Program-made: the position numbers and the translations under genes
Shown here: in pieces, positions 20,771 to 35,089 of the stretch
How positions within the stretch are numbered: position 1 is the first letter of the stretch
Layout: every line of letters begins with the position of its first letter
NCBI GenBank assembly: GCA_013368325.1
Contig: JAACJK010000226.1
Span: 1 to 64,000, forward strand
DNA from: Ephemerocybe angulata
Lineage: Eukaryota > Basidiomycota > Agaricomycetes > Agaricales > Psathyrellaceae
Length of the DNA stretch: 64,000 bases
Reading direction: 5' to 3'
Notes under the pieces: generated by a model
Seen by the model: only the letters and a program-made list of their open reading frames with translations
Database searches by the model: none
What the model was told of the DNA's origin: nothing

Positions 20771-21025
20771 ATTAACGGGATCCTGGGGCCGATGGTCCAG
20801 TAGGTACTGGTTTGGCCCCGATGAGCAATATCCAGACGGCGTAAAATAGATCATGCACCTTGGGCCCTGCGTAACGCAGACCCTAGCCAGTAGCATATCG
20901 TCGATTTCCACAGTTTACTCTACGTTAATCTTCCTTCTGTTCTACACATCCTAAAATAAGACACATATATACGTTCTTATATTCACAGAATATTGTTGAA
21001 ACTCGGAGCCTCGAGTCAAAGAGAA

Positions 21026-24000
21026 TCAATATCCAAAATGTACATATGGAGCCCAGGCCAGAATTGAAGCCTCCGAGGCGCCGAGAGCGTTTCTCAATTG
21101 CTGAGTAGCGTGATGGAGTGCACAAGCGGCCAGTGACCCCTCGAGCCCCGTTCCAGAACTCTCTTTCCTATGGCTTAGCACATATTGATAGAACTCAGTG
21201 GCGACCTTGGGGGCATGTTCATCGCTAATTGCCCACATCGACGCGACGACTCGACGATACCCCGCTGCTAGCATCCCAGCAGCCAGGTGAACCACCTCGT
21301 CGGACAGCTTCACCTCGCCAGCACTCGTCTGACAAGCCGAAAGGAACGCAATGTCGGCATTCCTCAGGTTCAATCTCGCGATCTGCCCCAGCTCCAACGA
21401 ACCTCGATGGAAGAGGAATCGGCTCTTCAATGGATCTTGGGTGTGTTGGGATGCATGGCACGCAAGATGAACGTTACTGAAGGACTGCATCTGCTCCAGG
21501 CATATCTCGACTGTCAAGTCGTCTCCTTCGAGCTTCGATACTCGAATGTCAGATTTCTTGGCCAAGTTGTAGACCATCTCCACCTCTGTCGTTGTACCCG
21601 AAATTGGGGGAGCGCCTGAGGCGTTTGGCTGACTCGTCAGGAATAATCCAGAGATACCGTTGTCGACAGGACAGCTGTTCTTGACTCTGGAGGTGAGACT
21701 GCTGACTGTGGGTGTGTAAGACGAGACAACGTAGTCCAGCAGACACTCCGACTTTCCCTCAGCGAAAGTTCCCGCTGCATGAAGTGGAAGAAACGAAAGG
21801 GGCCCGGTTGGACACCACCATACCCTGGGTAGTGCGAGTGATCCCTCGGACGATTTATGAACTCTCTATTTCCCAATCAGTAGTGAGGAGGGCTCCAATG
21901 AGATATGCATACCTGAATCTTCAGCGAGTCGAGAATAGTCGTCATCATGTTGTTCCATATATCTCGAAGTGCGATGGAGACCGGCCGCTGAGGTCGTCTT
22001 GACTTCCGTGGTCCGGCGGCACGGTCAGACGCACCCTCTCGCACACGGAGCCCATGGCTCTGAAGTTCAGAGGTCAAGTTAACTGCAAGCTTCTTGGCGG
22101 TTTCTGGCGAGAAGTCCGGGAGAGGGATATGGAGTGGCTTTTCAAATGAAGCTGAAAGCGCAATGGCGTCGCACCGTTTGCCGTGTACGTTGAGTACGAC
22201 AATGAAACCTTCACCTGGGAGGTGCTGCATAATCGTGCTGCAAGGTCTGGGTTGGAGGAACGACTCGAACTCCGGAATAGCCCTCACAGTCGCGAGGACT
22301 TTCTCCCACTCCTTCGCGAGATCCAAGTGTGTTCGAGCTTCATCCTCCGCCAGTATCTTCTCTTGGAGAGACATGTCCATTCGCGTCCGCAAGGCTTGGG
22401 ATACCCAGCATCTTCGAGTCGCTGTGATATTGCCTTAACGTTCTTCGCAAGTGTCGCGTCGTGGATTTCAAGCTCCTCCAGCGGTGTACGTAGACTGGTC
22501 AGCTGACTCCATACGAGGCATCGACCTTGCTCGAGCCACTCGAGAGCCATATCTTCCCGGCTGAGCTGGCATGCCGCGGCAGCAGCCTCGAGCGTGATGT
22601 CAGAAACCTCCTGCAGTTGCTCGTAGCGGCGCTGCACAGTCTGGTCAAGACCCGCCAGCACGGAGACCAGCTGCACCGCGGCGTCGAATGCGGACAGGAT
22701 CTCGGCTGAATGGTCTGGGTCGTTGCAGTGCTTGTACAGGTACTGAGCCCAGTGCCTCGCTGCTTCAAGCTTCACTCTCGGAGAGCCGGTCTTGGAGGTA
22801 GCGGCAAGCTTGAAATTGGTGATGCTTGCCTTGAAATCGCCTTCGCTTTTGGTGGCGCTATAACGACTATGGAGAGACGCAGCAAGGCCACTGAGCCAGG
22901 TAGGGAGGGTTGCATGACCTTGTGGGGTAATTTCTACAGCCTTTCTATGGGCTGATATCGCTTCGTTTGCATCTGGGAGGTTACCAGTCCGTTCAAAGCG
23001 GGATCGGTACGCCTGTCCGAGGTTATTGAGGGAGATAGGAAGCCCGGTGTGGCCACTGGGTGTGAGATCGATTGCTGTATGGTGAGCTGATATTGCCTCA
23101 GAGATGTCGGAGGCATCTCCAGAGAGTTCAAAGCATCTTTGGTAGGCCAATCCAAGGTTGTTGAACAACGTCGGCCTTCCGGCATACCCATCAGGTGCGA
23201 GGTTAACCGCCCTCCGCAAGGCTGATATCGCGTCTGCGACGTCAGAGGGATCGCTGCTGCGTTCGAAGCGGGTCTGTAATGAAAGACCTAAGTTGTTGAG
23301 CCTAAGAAGGAGGGCTGGATGCCCATCTGGGGTCTTGTCAGCTGCCTTCTGCTGCACCGATATTGCCTCCGTAACATCAATAATCGCGCCTGTCCGCATG
23401 AAGCGCGCTCGAAGTGAGACGCCTAAGTTGCTCAGCCGGGATGGGAGGGATTCGTCGCTCTCTAGAGAGAGGCTCACCGCCTTCTGCTGAGCCAGAATTG
23501 CTTCGGCGATATCCGAAACGTCCCCCGTTCTCTCGAACCGAGAGTGCAGACCGTTTCCGAGGTTGTCGAGGATGGTTGGGAGTATCGCATAGCCAGCGGG
23601 TGTAACACTTATCGCTTTCTGATAGGATGATATGGCTTCGTTCATGTCAGCGATGTCTCCGTTTCTGCTGTAGCGACACATCAGCAAGTGCCCAAGGTTG
23701 TTGAGCATCGTAGGAATGCGTGTATGCCCAGAGGGCGTGAGATGAATCGCCCTTCGGTGAGACGAGATTGCTGCTGTGATGTCCGAAAGGTCGCCAGCGC
23801 GTTCAAAGCGAAGTTGGAAGCTTGTACCGAGATTGTTGAGTCTGGAAGGTAGACTCGGGTGGTCGACTGGAGTAAGATTCACGGCGTTTTGCATCATGGA
23901 TAATGATTCGGAAAGGACGGCCAGATCGCCGAACCGCTCAAAGCGAGATTGAAGGAATCCTGCAAGGCTCATGACCCTCCTCGGTAGGTCAGTATGCCCC

Positions 24001-24996
24001 TCAGGGGTGAGTTCCACCGCTTTATGAAGGCAAGAAAGGGCCGCCGTGATGTCAGAAAGATCTCCCGTGCATTCAAAACGAGCATTCAACGAGATTCCAA
24101 GTTCGTTGAGCCTGTAAGGAAGCGCTGCGTAGCCTTCGGGAGTGCGATTGACTGCCTTCTGCTGGAGTGATATTGCCTCGCTGATGTCCCCGATATTTCC
24201 CGTGTGCGTGAATCGAGCTCGAAGCAGGTTTCCCAAGTTGCAAAGTCGAACGGATAGGGCTGCCTGCGTTTCGGGGGTGAGACGCACAGCTTTTTCCATG
24301 ACGGATACTGCTTCAAGAAGCTCCTCATGATCCCCTGTACACTTAAAGCGCGACTCGAGGGAGAGACCGAGGTTGTTGAACATTGCAGCGAGGCCAGGGA
24401 TGATGGTCGGGACTGAGGGAAATTGCTTTCCGTTGCGCCGAAATCGCCTCGGCAATATCCGGCAGGTGGCCCGTGCGGTCAAACCGGGTCTTGTACCCGA
24501 GTGCGAGATTGCTGAGGAGGGCGGTTGAATTGTGATGGGTTTCTGGAGTGAGGTTCATCGCTCTCTCCCTCGCAATTATTGATTCAGTAAGGTCAGATAG
24601 TTGGCCAGTGCGTTCGAATCGCGATTGTAACGATGCCCCTAGGAGGTTCAGCCTGGCCGCCAGGGCAGGGTCATCTTCAAGGGTGAGGTTGACTGCCTTC
24701 TGGTTGACCTGGACTGCTTCAATGATATCTGACAGGCTTCCACTGCGTTCGAAAATATTTCGTAGAAGGACTCCGAGGGTGCCCAGCCAGGCAGGTAGCT
24801 CTGGGTGGTCTTGCGGGGTGGATTCGATCGTCTTTCGCACAGTTTCGATAGCTGCTCGGAGGTTGTCACCGGCGTCCTCACTAGTTGCATGACCCGCCCT
24901 GCAGTCTTGCTCACTCCTCTCTCCAGCGAGAAGGGGCTCTCTTCGAAGCGCCTGAGTAACGATGATTCGTTCGAAGTGGTCCTTGAAGCTACTCAC
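21026..24996 (-). pseudogene. TPR-CHAT protein with about 15 TPR-like repeats, two frame breaks
   Basis: Minus strand. About 15 repeats of 44-46 residues with the pattern NNLG-SL-SRFERTGDLSDI-EAIS...KAV-LTP-GH occupy 24900-22700. Then comes the linker ALEWLEQGRCLVWSQL and the CHAT domain: LPRVWWCPTGPLSFLPLHAAG, the His block VHLACHASQ, the Cys block FLSACQTSAGE and the terminal APYVHFGY. A 47-bp intron (21866-21912) joins SLKIQ to RVHKSSEG. CHAT is a caspase-like cysteine peptidase fold, and His and Cys are both present. The repeat register is continuous, but the frame jumps one base near 24415 (inside a repeat) and again near 22405 (after RLEDAG). As written it cannot make the full protein. 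The start is uncertain, because the first possible codons at 24996 overlap a donor-like GTGAGT. Confidence 0.75.
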
Positions 24997-25059
24997 CGCT
25001 CCCTCGGTGCGTCAACATTATCAGCACTTGAACTACTATATTCATACGCTTAGCTTTTA

Positions 25060-25885
25060 GATACTGAGAAAGCTGAGGCTACATGCCTTGCGCACCCCAT
25101 GATAGGCTCAGTTTTATCGACTTCGATCAGGGGCCGAGAAAGAATCGCTTTCAAGATGGTGTTTGGTGAAGATAAGAACTATTTGAAGCATTCACAAACG
25201 TGCCGCATGCGATTGAATGTGTATTAGCACCTGATACATGTCCGGTATCATGGTCTGTCACACATGCGTAGTACTCATATCACATCGCGCTCCATCACTT
25301 CATACACGAGACCTTAATGTATCTAGAATTCCAACGCCAGGAAAGTCGGAACCGAACCATCGCAACATGAAGGCTGCACGCCATACGTAGATTCTCCAAT
25401 CATCCAAGGCGAAGCTTTTTTCAAAGCAAGAGCATGACAGGAGCCCCAAAACGGGTTACTGCGCCTGGGCGAGCGAAGAGAACAAAGTTAAGCGCCCATC
25501 GAGCAGAGCTCCGGCATCGACCGGGGTGTTGAAGCGGAGTTAAAAAGGACTGGAGTTCGCAGCACGCGCCAAACCTTAACTTATCAGTTCCTCCACTGTT
25601 GGCGTTCGAGGGTCCTGCACAAATTTTTCACTCTCGAAAATCCTCAGAAATCATTTTCTCCACGAGGACGTTTCAATCTGTTGTCAAATCGGAGAATGTT
25701 ACATCCTGCCAACACATGTTAAGTACAGAACTTTGCAGAGGGTGAAACGTTTGTCTCAGCAGTGCTCGTCACCGAGCCACCCAGATCAGCCTTCTATTTT
25801 CACGCAATATACAGGAGTAGGAAAATACAGCATGAAAAGTTCCAAGCAATGACCTATGTCCACCCGAACTTCCGTTGAAACACAA
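25060..25885. other. intergenic stretch, nothing recognised
   Basis: No gene supported between the TPR-CHAT start and the stop of the DLH gene. Confidence 0.5.
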
Positions 25886-27617
25886 TCACCCACTAAATCT
25901 ATCAAACCACTCGACAACACTCTTCGCAGACTGCGTCCTCGCCCATGCTAAAGAGGGAGTGGGCATCAGCTTCATCCCTTCCAACCCCAATTTCAAACGC
26001 AATCCCAAAGACAATCCCAAACGTAGTTCAGACAGAAGGCAGCGAGCAACATACCTTCATTCTCGATCGAAAGGTTCCCCCGAGTCGCGAATCCGTGGCT
26101 TACCCCGGAGAATATGCCTGCTACCGTAAGGTAGTGGGTCTTAGGGCGCCCTATTTGAGATTTTGGCGTGGATCTGGGGAAATCTTGCCCATCAGATCCC
26201 GGTCTTTAATCTAATCTCCGATGGGGTTGCCGACCCTCAAACTCTGTCTGGCCTCTTGCTGCGAGTCATAATACTGGCATGTACTGGCAGCTTTGACCCG
26301 TTACCCTGGCGGATTGTACCCACTGGAGTTTTGAATGCATCCAGCTCTGACGGGCCTTACATTTAGTTTACCAGTTATTTACGCACGCCGCAATTTTACA
26401 TACCCTTATCTGCGCTCTAAACTGGACCCCAGTGTTACAAAACGGTGTCGATAACAGGTGTTAAGGTCAGGTAGCAGGTTGTGCCGCTGGTCGGCCTTAC
26501 AGATGTTATTTGGACGTGGTACATCGCTTTGTTGGCTGCGAGTATGTCAGTGGCGCGGATGAGCTTTGGTTTTGTGAAGGAGGTGTCTAGCTCTATAAGC
26601 GGTGTAAGTAGTGATCTGGAGATGTGGTCATGTTCCGACTCACCCGCGGTCGACAGGAGGAGTGGCTCTGGAGGAGGACGGAATGGCGCTTTGCGTTAGA
26701 ATACGTTTGGAGATGGAGCTGAGGGCGATCTTACTCTTTAGCTGGGAGAAATGGTCTTCTGTGACGTCAGATGGATGGGCGAAGGCGCCTTCGGGAAGGA
26801 AGGAATCAGTTTCGTTCAATACTGAGTGTTGGGTGGATGCTCGCCTGCGATGACCTGCTCGTTCGCTGTGGCCTCAAATACATACGGTGCACCGAAGCAG
26901 TACCCTATAAGCGCCGAGCATCAGACTGTCCCCTTGCCGTTAACAGCAAGGTAGTACATACCTACAGCGTTGATCTTTGCAGCGGCGCCTGGGTGGTAAC
27001 ACAATGCGATTATATCAGAGGCGTTGTCGGAAGATGAATTTGGGTATATTTACCATATCGCTGGCGGACGGCCTCTATCCAAGCGGGGAGTGCAGCTTCA
27101 GCTTGGGCTCTGGACTTTGCGACCCATGTGGCGAGGACGAAGTTGGGATCGAACGATTGAAAGTTCTCGTATACGTGCTGAGTGATGGCGTCCCCGAAGA
27201 AGTAGTCAGGGCCTAGGACATGATACCCTTCGTGCCGAATGACCCATGTGAGTTAGCCTCTCGAAGCACCTTGGAAGAATTAAGATTACCTTGCGCTGCG
27301 TAATAGTCTTGCACGAGTTGATTGTTGATGTAAAACGGACCAAAGGCGTCCGAGAAGAAAAGGATCACTTTCGTTTCCGTCGAGTCTGTCTTACTCTTGG
27401 ACTGCTGGAATGGGGGCTCGGAGAGATATGTGGGTACCCCTGCGAAGGAGACGTTCCTCCCGGCTGGGGTTCCTATGTGTCGAGAGCCTTTGGCGCAGTC
27501 GGGGGTTAGGGGTCCTGCGAGAGCTGGACTTGAGGCTGGCGACGAGGATGCGAAAGAGGTAGAGAGGAGGGTCGCGAAAGCGAAGAGTGCAGCGATGCGG
27601 GGGCGTAAGAATACCAT
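25886..27617 (-). CDS. secreted dienelactone hydrolase-family protein
   Basis: Nine minus-strand exons close in phase to 301 residues: 27617-27290, 27227-27054, 26988-26962, 26904-26845, 26788-26735, 26667-26644, 26592-26501, 26139-26055, 25947-25886. Residues 1-23 form a signal peptide (LRPRIAALFAFATLLSTSFA). The alpha/beta-hydrolase triad is visible: nucleophile Cys179 in GYCFGAPY, Asp225 in LLLSTAELDTSF and His268 in FSGVSHGFATRG. The C-terminus is WARTQSAKSVVEWFDRFSG. The family hydrolyses lactones or esters, and the substrate here is unknown. Three exons are only 24, 27 and 54 nt. The intron after exon 4 starts with GC rather than GT. The 361-bp intron between exons 7 and 8 coincides with an inserted segment that adds about ten residues before FSGVSHGFA. 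Confidence 0.85.
26113..26508. mobile_element. about 396-bp TA-flanked insertion carrying its own splice sites in the DLH gene
   Basis: Family proteins read continuously YHVQ(I/L)FSGV-HGFA. Here the codons CAA ATA are separated from TTC TCC by about 390 bp that begins and ends at a TA. The minus-strand GT donor (26500) and AG acceptor (26140) lie inside the insert, so splicing leaves a short residual insertion (about T-S-T-H-Y-L-T-V-A-G). Clear terminal inverted repeats are not evident, only a shared CCTGCTACC near both ends. It is possibly a MITE or introner-like element. Confidence 0.45.
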
Positions 27618-27670
27618 GGGTACGACGATGGAGGATGTTAGAGGATTGTTGGCTGGATGCACGGCGTCCC

Positions 27671-27677
27671 ATTTATA
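27671..27677 (-). promoter_or_regulatory. TATA-like box of the DLH gene
   Basis: The minus strand reads TATAAAT about 55-60 bp before the ATG at 27617. Confidence 0.55.
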
Positions 27678-27729
27678 CCGGCCACGCAAGAAGCTTCGGG
27701 ACCGGTGTGCTTTGCGTGGAAGATAATCT

Positions 27730-28120
27730 GGCCGAAGAAGTTCTTCTGAATACGTAGATTTTATTACTTCTCCTGGTTCTCTTCAGCTTGGCTCTGTTAT
27801 CTCGATTCTTGCACCATATTTGCTACTCAATAGGGCGTGCTTGTGTTTATGTGCAGTCAGAAGGCCGAGGTATGCTTCGAATACGTGTACATAGAGGCAT
27901 TTAAATTAACTACAAATGCAAGCTCGCCGATTCCTGGAAAGTGTCTCGGATTGAATCGTTCGCCGATATCTGAACAGGGAGAAGATTTGTTTGTAAATTG
28001 GGTAGCATGGCATGCTACCTCATAGCACTTTAGCAAGCGAGACCCGCCCGAAGCCTGAAAGATTGTATCATTGCCGGCATGTGGTTTAAGCGCCCACTGG
28101 GGCGCGCACGTGCCGGGAAT
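27730..28120. other. intergenic stretch between divergent DLH and pseudokinase copy 2
   Basis: No gene is supported. The short open frames lack any domain. Confidence 0.5.
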
Positions 28121-28144
28121 TGCCGTGTCACAGGACCCTCGGCA
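28121..28144 (+). promoter_or_regulatory. 24-bp element upstream of pseudokinase copy 2, identical to one upstream of PRP4
   Basis: The 24 bases starting TGCCGTGTCACAGG and ending CCTCGGCA lie 183 bp before the ATG at 28327. The exact reverse complement is at 34449-34472, about 300 bp upstream of the PRP4 ATG, so relative to transcription both have the same orientation. Ends TGCCG...CGGCA are palindromic. GCACGTGCC (an E-box-like CACGTG core) also lies nearby at both sites. Confidence 0.55.
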
Positions 28145-28326
28145 CGAGTGACGTTGGAAGGGTCTCAGAGGACTGCGACGGACCTCTTTATTCCTCACGT
28201 CAGACCCTACATCCCAATTGTTAGACATTCATATCCACCCTCTCGACATCAGCCTTCCCGACTCGAGAATCTCGTCGTTTCGCCCTCAGTCTATCGCTCG
28301 CCACTTCTCAGCCCATTGACAGTGCC

Positions 28327-29989
28327 ATGGAGTCCTTCCCCGAAGAGCCGCTCTCCCGCTCCGCAGCAGACGGTTTTGGATACTTACTTGCCGATATCAA
28401 CCAAACGCTCTGTGGAGGACGGTACACCATCGTCCGGAAGCTTGGGTGGGGACCTAGGTCATCCACATGGCTCGTATGCGAGAAAGACGGCGGCGACTTG
28501 GATACTTGCTATTCAGCTGTTCAGATCTTCACCGCTGCTCGATCCAAAGAGGTGGAGTCCAGGCTGGTTCCCATCCTTCAAAAAATGATTTGTTATGCAG
28601 ACCCGTCGACCGTGCCCTGCCTTCGTAGTACATTCTGGGAGAGCAGTATTCATGGAGAGCACGTGTGCCTTGTCATGAAACCGCACGGATTGCCCTTCTC
28701 CGACGTGCTCCGGGACGCCAAAAGTCGACAGGCTGGGCTCCCTGTTCTCATTGTCCAGTTTACGACCTCGGAAATAGTCAATGTCCTCGATTTACTTCAC
28801 AGTAAGAAGGTCCGAGTCATGCACGCAGGTAAGTCTAGCAATATTAGAGACTTTGTGCCCAGGTTATCTGAGTCGGGGATTTTGGACGACAGGCGTCAAG
28901 CTGGAGAACCTCGTACTCGGGGCTGAGACGTCCGCACACGCCCTGCAGACGCACATCAGTGAAAATCCTCCATCCGAGACGCAGATCGTCGACGGCTTTC
29001 CTGTCGTGTGCTCTCAGCCTCTTGCTAACGACCCGGTTGACTGGACCGACCCCATGAGGTGGGTGGTAGGCTGCTGGATGTTAGTTCTTGCGGGATTTGG
29101 ACATGGTGCGTATGTACCTTAGACTCCAACTCTGCAGTAGCTTAATACTGACGAGAACGTCAACGCTGCCCAGCCCAAGGAGCACCATATACTCCCGAGA
29201 GCGGTTTTGACTATAGTTCTGCCCCAGAGACCCTTTTGGAGAACCCTACCTGCGGATTCGCGACCGACATTTGGATGCTCGGGTGCCTGGTATGCTGTCC
29301 AGCCCACTATCGCTTACTTACCAATTGCTCATCTACGACAGATCTTCCATCTCCTGACTGGCAGCCCGCTCCTCTCCTCGACGGGTACCCCGTCCGAGCG
29401 ACTTGGGGAGATTCGAGATGTTTTGCAAGATCGGATCCCCAATTCTTGGCTGGGAGATGCGACTGTCCAAGCCCTCCCGAAGGAGGATCCCTCAACCCAA
29501 TCTCTGGAACAGCGGCTGAAACAAAATCTAAAGGAGGATGAGGCTTCTGCGGCATATAGATTCCTCCGCAAGTGCCTTGTACTCGTTTGGATGCTCGGGT
29601 GCCTGGTATGCTGTCCAGATTCAGACCACTATTACTTACCAATTGCTCATCTACGACAGGTCTTCCAGCTCCTGACGGGACGCTCGCTACTCACCTCGAC
29701 GGGTACCCCATCTGAGCGACTTGGGAAGATTCGAGATATTTTGCAAGATTGGATTCCCAGTTCTTGGCTGGGAGATGCGACTGTCCAAGCCCTCCCGAAG
29801 GAGGATCCCTCAACCCAATCGCTGGAACAGCAGCTGAAACAGAATTTAACGAAGGATGAGGTTTCTGCAGCATATAGATTCCTCCGCAAGTGCCTTGTAA
29901 TCGACCCAGCTGGGAGGACGTCTAGTAGGCAGTTGATAAGGGATGAATGGGTGCGCGAGGGAGGGCAGTGCTCTTGCGGTTTCAAGTGA
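28327..29989 (+). CDS. SRPK-like pseudokinase, copy 2, with duplicated C-lobe exon
   Basis: Five exons (28327-28828, 28893-29105, 29174-29289, 29342-29605, 29660-29989) join in phase to 474 residues. It is closely similar to copy 1 (MESFPEEPLS..AADGFGY, YTIVRKLGWGPRSSTWL, SAPETLLENP, C-terminus CSCGFK). As in copy 1, the catalytic lysine (AVQIF), the HRD aspartate (HAGVKLEN) and the DFG aspartate (AGFGH) are replaced. It differs in a duplicated intron-plus-exon unit, so the C-lobe module from LLTG to RFLRKCLV occurs twice. The first copy runs into LVWMLGCL before being spliced to the second, so helix order in the C-lobe is disturbed. The frame is still intact. Confidence 0.8.
29272..29903 (+). 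repeat. about 316-bp tandem duplication spanning an intron and exon of pseudokinase copy 2
   Basis: Unit 1 begins at TTGGATGCTCGGGTGCC (29272) and unit 2 at the same words (29588). Each holds the donor GTATGCTGTCC, an acceptor CTACGACAG and the LLTG...KCLV exon. The exon frame survives because each duplicated unit brings its own splice sites. Confidence 0.85.
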
Positions 29990-30095
29990 CCATGTTATAC
30001 ACGTCTTCTTTTCCTGTAACCAGTCCAGATTAATGTGATGTGCATAGGGCCAATGAAAAGTCCTGTGTTGGCCGCAAGTCATGGCGCCTGATGAA
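29990..30095 (+). repeat. 3' flank of the inverted pseudokinase duplication
   Basis: Inverted counterpart of 18710-18804, containing AATGAAAAGTCCTGTGTTGG and GCCGCAAGTCATGGCGCC. Confidence 0.7.
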
Positions 30096-30349
30096 CCTGT
30101 TCTTCAATCGGCTTACACCACCGTCACGAAAGCCCTGCGGTGATGTGTGAGACTAATGTGAGATCGGGTTTGACATAGGGAAAAGAATAGTACAGGACTT
30201 ATCATACAAAGTGAGGAGAATCATGACTCAGCATAAATCGCTAGTAGCTGGCTTAACTTATCATATAAAAGCCAAGCTTTCTATCTCTAAAAGTTAAGAC
30301 ATTAAAGCCGTATAATAGGTGAAGATTAGGACGTGTGTAAGGACAAATT

Positions 30350-30755
30350 TAATGTAAGCCCGGCTACGCTCCGGGGCCGCATGTGTCGCAGCGGGGGCTA
30401 AATGCGCCAATGCACTGCCTGAACCCTGTCCAGCTGCTATTCTATTGGGATGTTCCATGAGTGTTACAGCTTTCGAGGTTAGTTGATTTAACGAAGGATT
30501 CCCCAGCCCATAGAAACTATCACGCTCGCTCCCCAAGTTACTACTCAAAAACGTGAAAACCTCATTGCACTCAAGCCTGAACCACACGTAAACGCGCGCA
30601 GCTCTCGTGAACGTTTGAACGGTGGGGCACTGTTGTGACTCAATCGTTCATCAAACGTCCGCACTCCGGATGGCTTAGGAGATGCAGATTTATGGCGCTC
30701 ATGATCGCCTGGGTGTTCAGTTCGGTTTCTCCAGTTCTACGTAATACGGGGGATT
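30350..30755 (+). pseudogene. left arm of an inverted repeat around PRP4; decayed relative of the 34720-35079 frame
   Basis: Read on the plus strand this stretch aligns along about 390 bp with the minus strand of 34705-35085. Shared words include GCGCCAATGCACT, CCAGCTGCTATTCTATTGG, CCCCAAGTTACTACT and CTACGTAATACGGGGGATT. In the frame that the other arm keeps open (GPHVSQ..LNAPMH..., VQLLFYW) this copy hits a TGA soon after FYW. It is probably the broken copy of a duplicated gene or element. Confidence 0.6.
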
Positions 30756-30919
30756 CAAAGAATAACAATAAGCGCCTGGTCAGCCAAGACTCCCTTGCTC
30801 CTATCCACCAAACACGGCCAGAAGCACCCAAAACCATCCTCTGGAGAACGAAAAAAGACATATAGATTCAATTTCACAAAAAAAGAAAACCAGAACCGAA
30901 CCTCCAAGCACCTCTACCC

Positions 30920-34148
<3,229 letters not shown>

Positions 34149-34448
34149 GCTTTATTGATTATTCGTGGATATGAAGGTAGAATACGAGTTCTCGAAGGCG
34201 GTAGGATCTAGGATGAATGGAGTTCGAGGACGATGAAGAATGGCAGGTTGCGATCTCTTGCCCGCCGTTTCGTTTCTCTACCAAGACGTTGGAAAGATGG
34301 TGAGGTCAATTCGGTTAGAGCGTCGACAGTGTGACGTAAGGCGTGGAAGGCGTGCGTTTTGTGCGAGCTCGTCGTGATGGACGATGACGAGGAGCAAGAT
34401 GCAGCGCTCCGCGCGCCCAACCGGACGGCCTGCCGGGCACGTGCCGCC

Positions 34449-34472
34449 TGCCGAGGGTCCTGTGACACGGCA
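34449..34472 (-). promoter_or_regulatory. 24-bp element upstream of PRP4, identical to one upstream of pseudokinase copy 2
   Basis: Exact reverse complement of 28121-28144, about 300 bp upstream of the PRP4 start. It lies within a GC-rich stretch with GCACGTGCC and GGCAATTGCC palindromes. Confidence 0.55.
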
Positions 34473-34719
34473 CATCGGCGGCAATTGCCGACGCGCGCGT
34501 GTCTCCCATGGGCCAAGCCATGGGCGTGCAATAATCTATATCGCTTTTTCCGTTTTCTGGTTGACGGATTTGAGTGCTGCTGACCGTTTGTTGGGATAGG
34601 AGCGAGGGGGTCTTGGCCAACCAGTTTGAGACACCCCGCGTTAGGAGCGACTCGTCGTGACTTTCTGGAGCCCGTAGCAGGCTGTGGCAGCTATTCTTCG
34701 CCAACTTAAATCCCCCGTA

Positions 34720-35079
34720 TTACGTAGAACCGAACACCCAGTCGATCATGAGCCCCGTATATTTGCATCTCCTACATAAGCCGGGAACGAGCGCTGAGGC
34801 GCCCACAATCGGCTGATCCGCAGTCCGGACTTTCGATGAACTGAGGAGCACTATGAGCTTTTCATATTTTGAAGTAGTAACTTGGGGAGTGAACCTCATA
34901 ATACTTTGTATAGACTGAGGAACTCTTCGTTCGACCAACTGACCTGGAAAGCTGTAACTTGCATAGAAAACCCAATAGAATAGCAGCTGGACAGCCGCCA
35001 GGTAGTGCATTGGCGCATTAAGCGCCGGTTGTGACACATGCGGCCCTGGAGCGTCGTCGCGCTTACATTCGCACTGCAT
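34720..35079 (-). CDS. 119-codon hypothetical protein, right arm of the inverted repeat around PRP4
   Basis: The minus-strand frame opens MQCECKRDDAPGPHVSQ and continues NAPMHYLAAVQLLFYWVFYA...PQVTTSKYEKLIVLLSSS...LCRRCKYTGLMIDWVFGS. Its plus-strand counterpart is at 30350-30755. Similarity between the arms follows codons (GPHVSQ, LNAPMH, VQLLFYW conserved), which suggests it once coded for protein. A GTCAGT donor follows FPG, so part of the frame may be intron. No family is recognised. Confidence 0.4.
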   Translation of the reverse strand: MQCECKRDDAPGPHVSQPALNAPMHYLAAVQLLFYWVFYASYSFPGQLVERRVPQSIQSIMRFTPQVTTSKYEKLIVLLSSSKVRTADQPIVGASALVPGLCRRCKYTGLMIDWVFGST

Positions 35080-35089
35080 CTGCCTCGGG

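Noticed and set aside
21229..24892. Several plus-strand open frames of 80-114 codons across the TPR-CHAT gene
   Set aside because: They are complements of the repeated TPR codons with no independent features.
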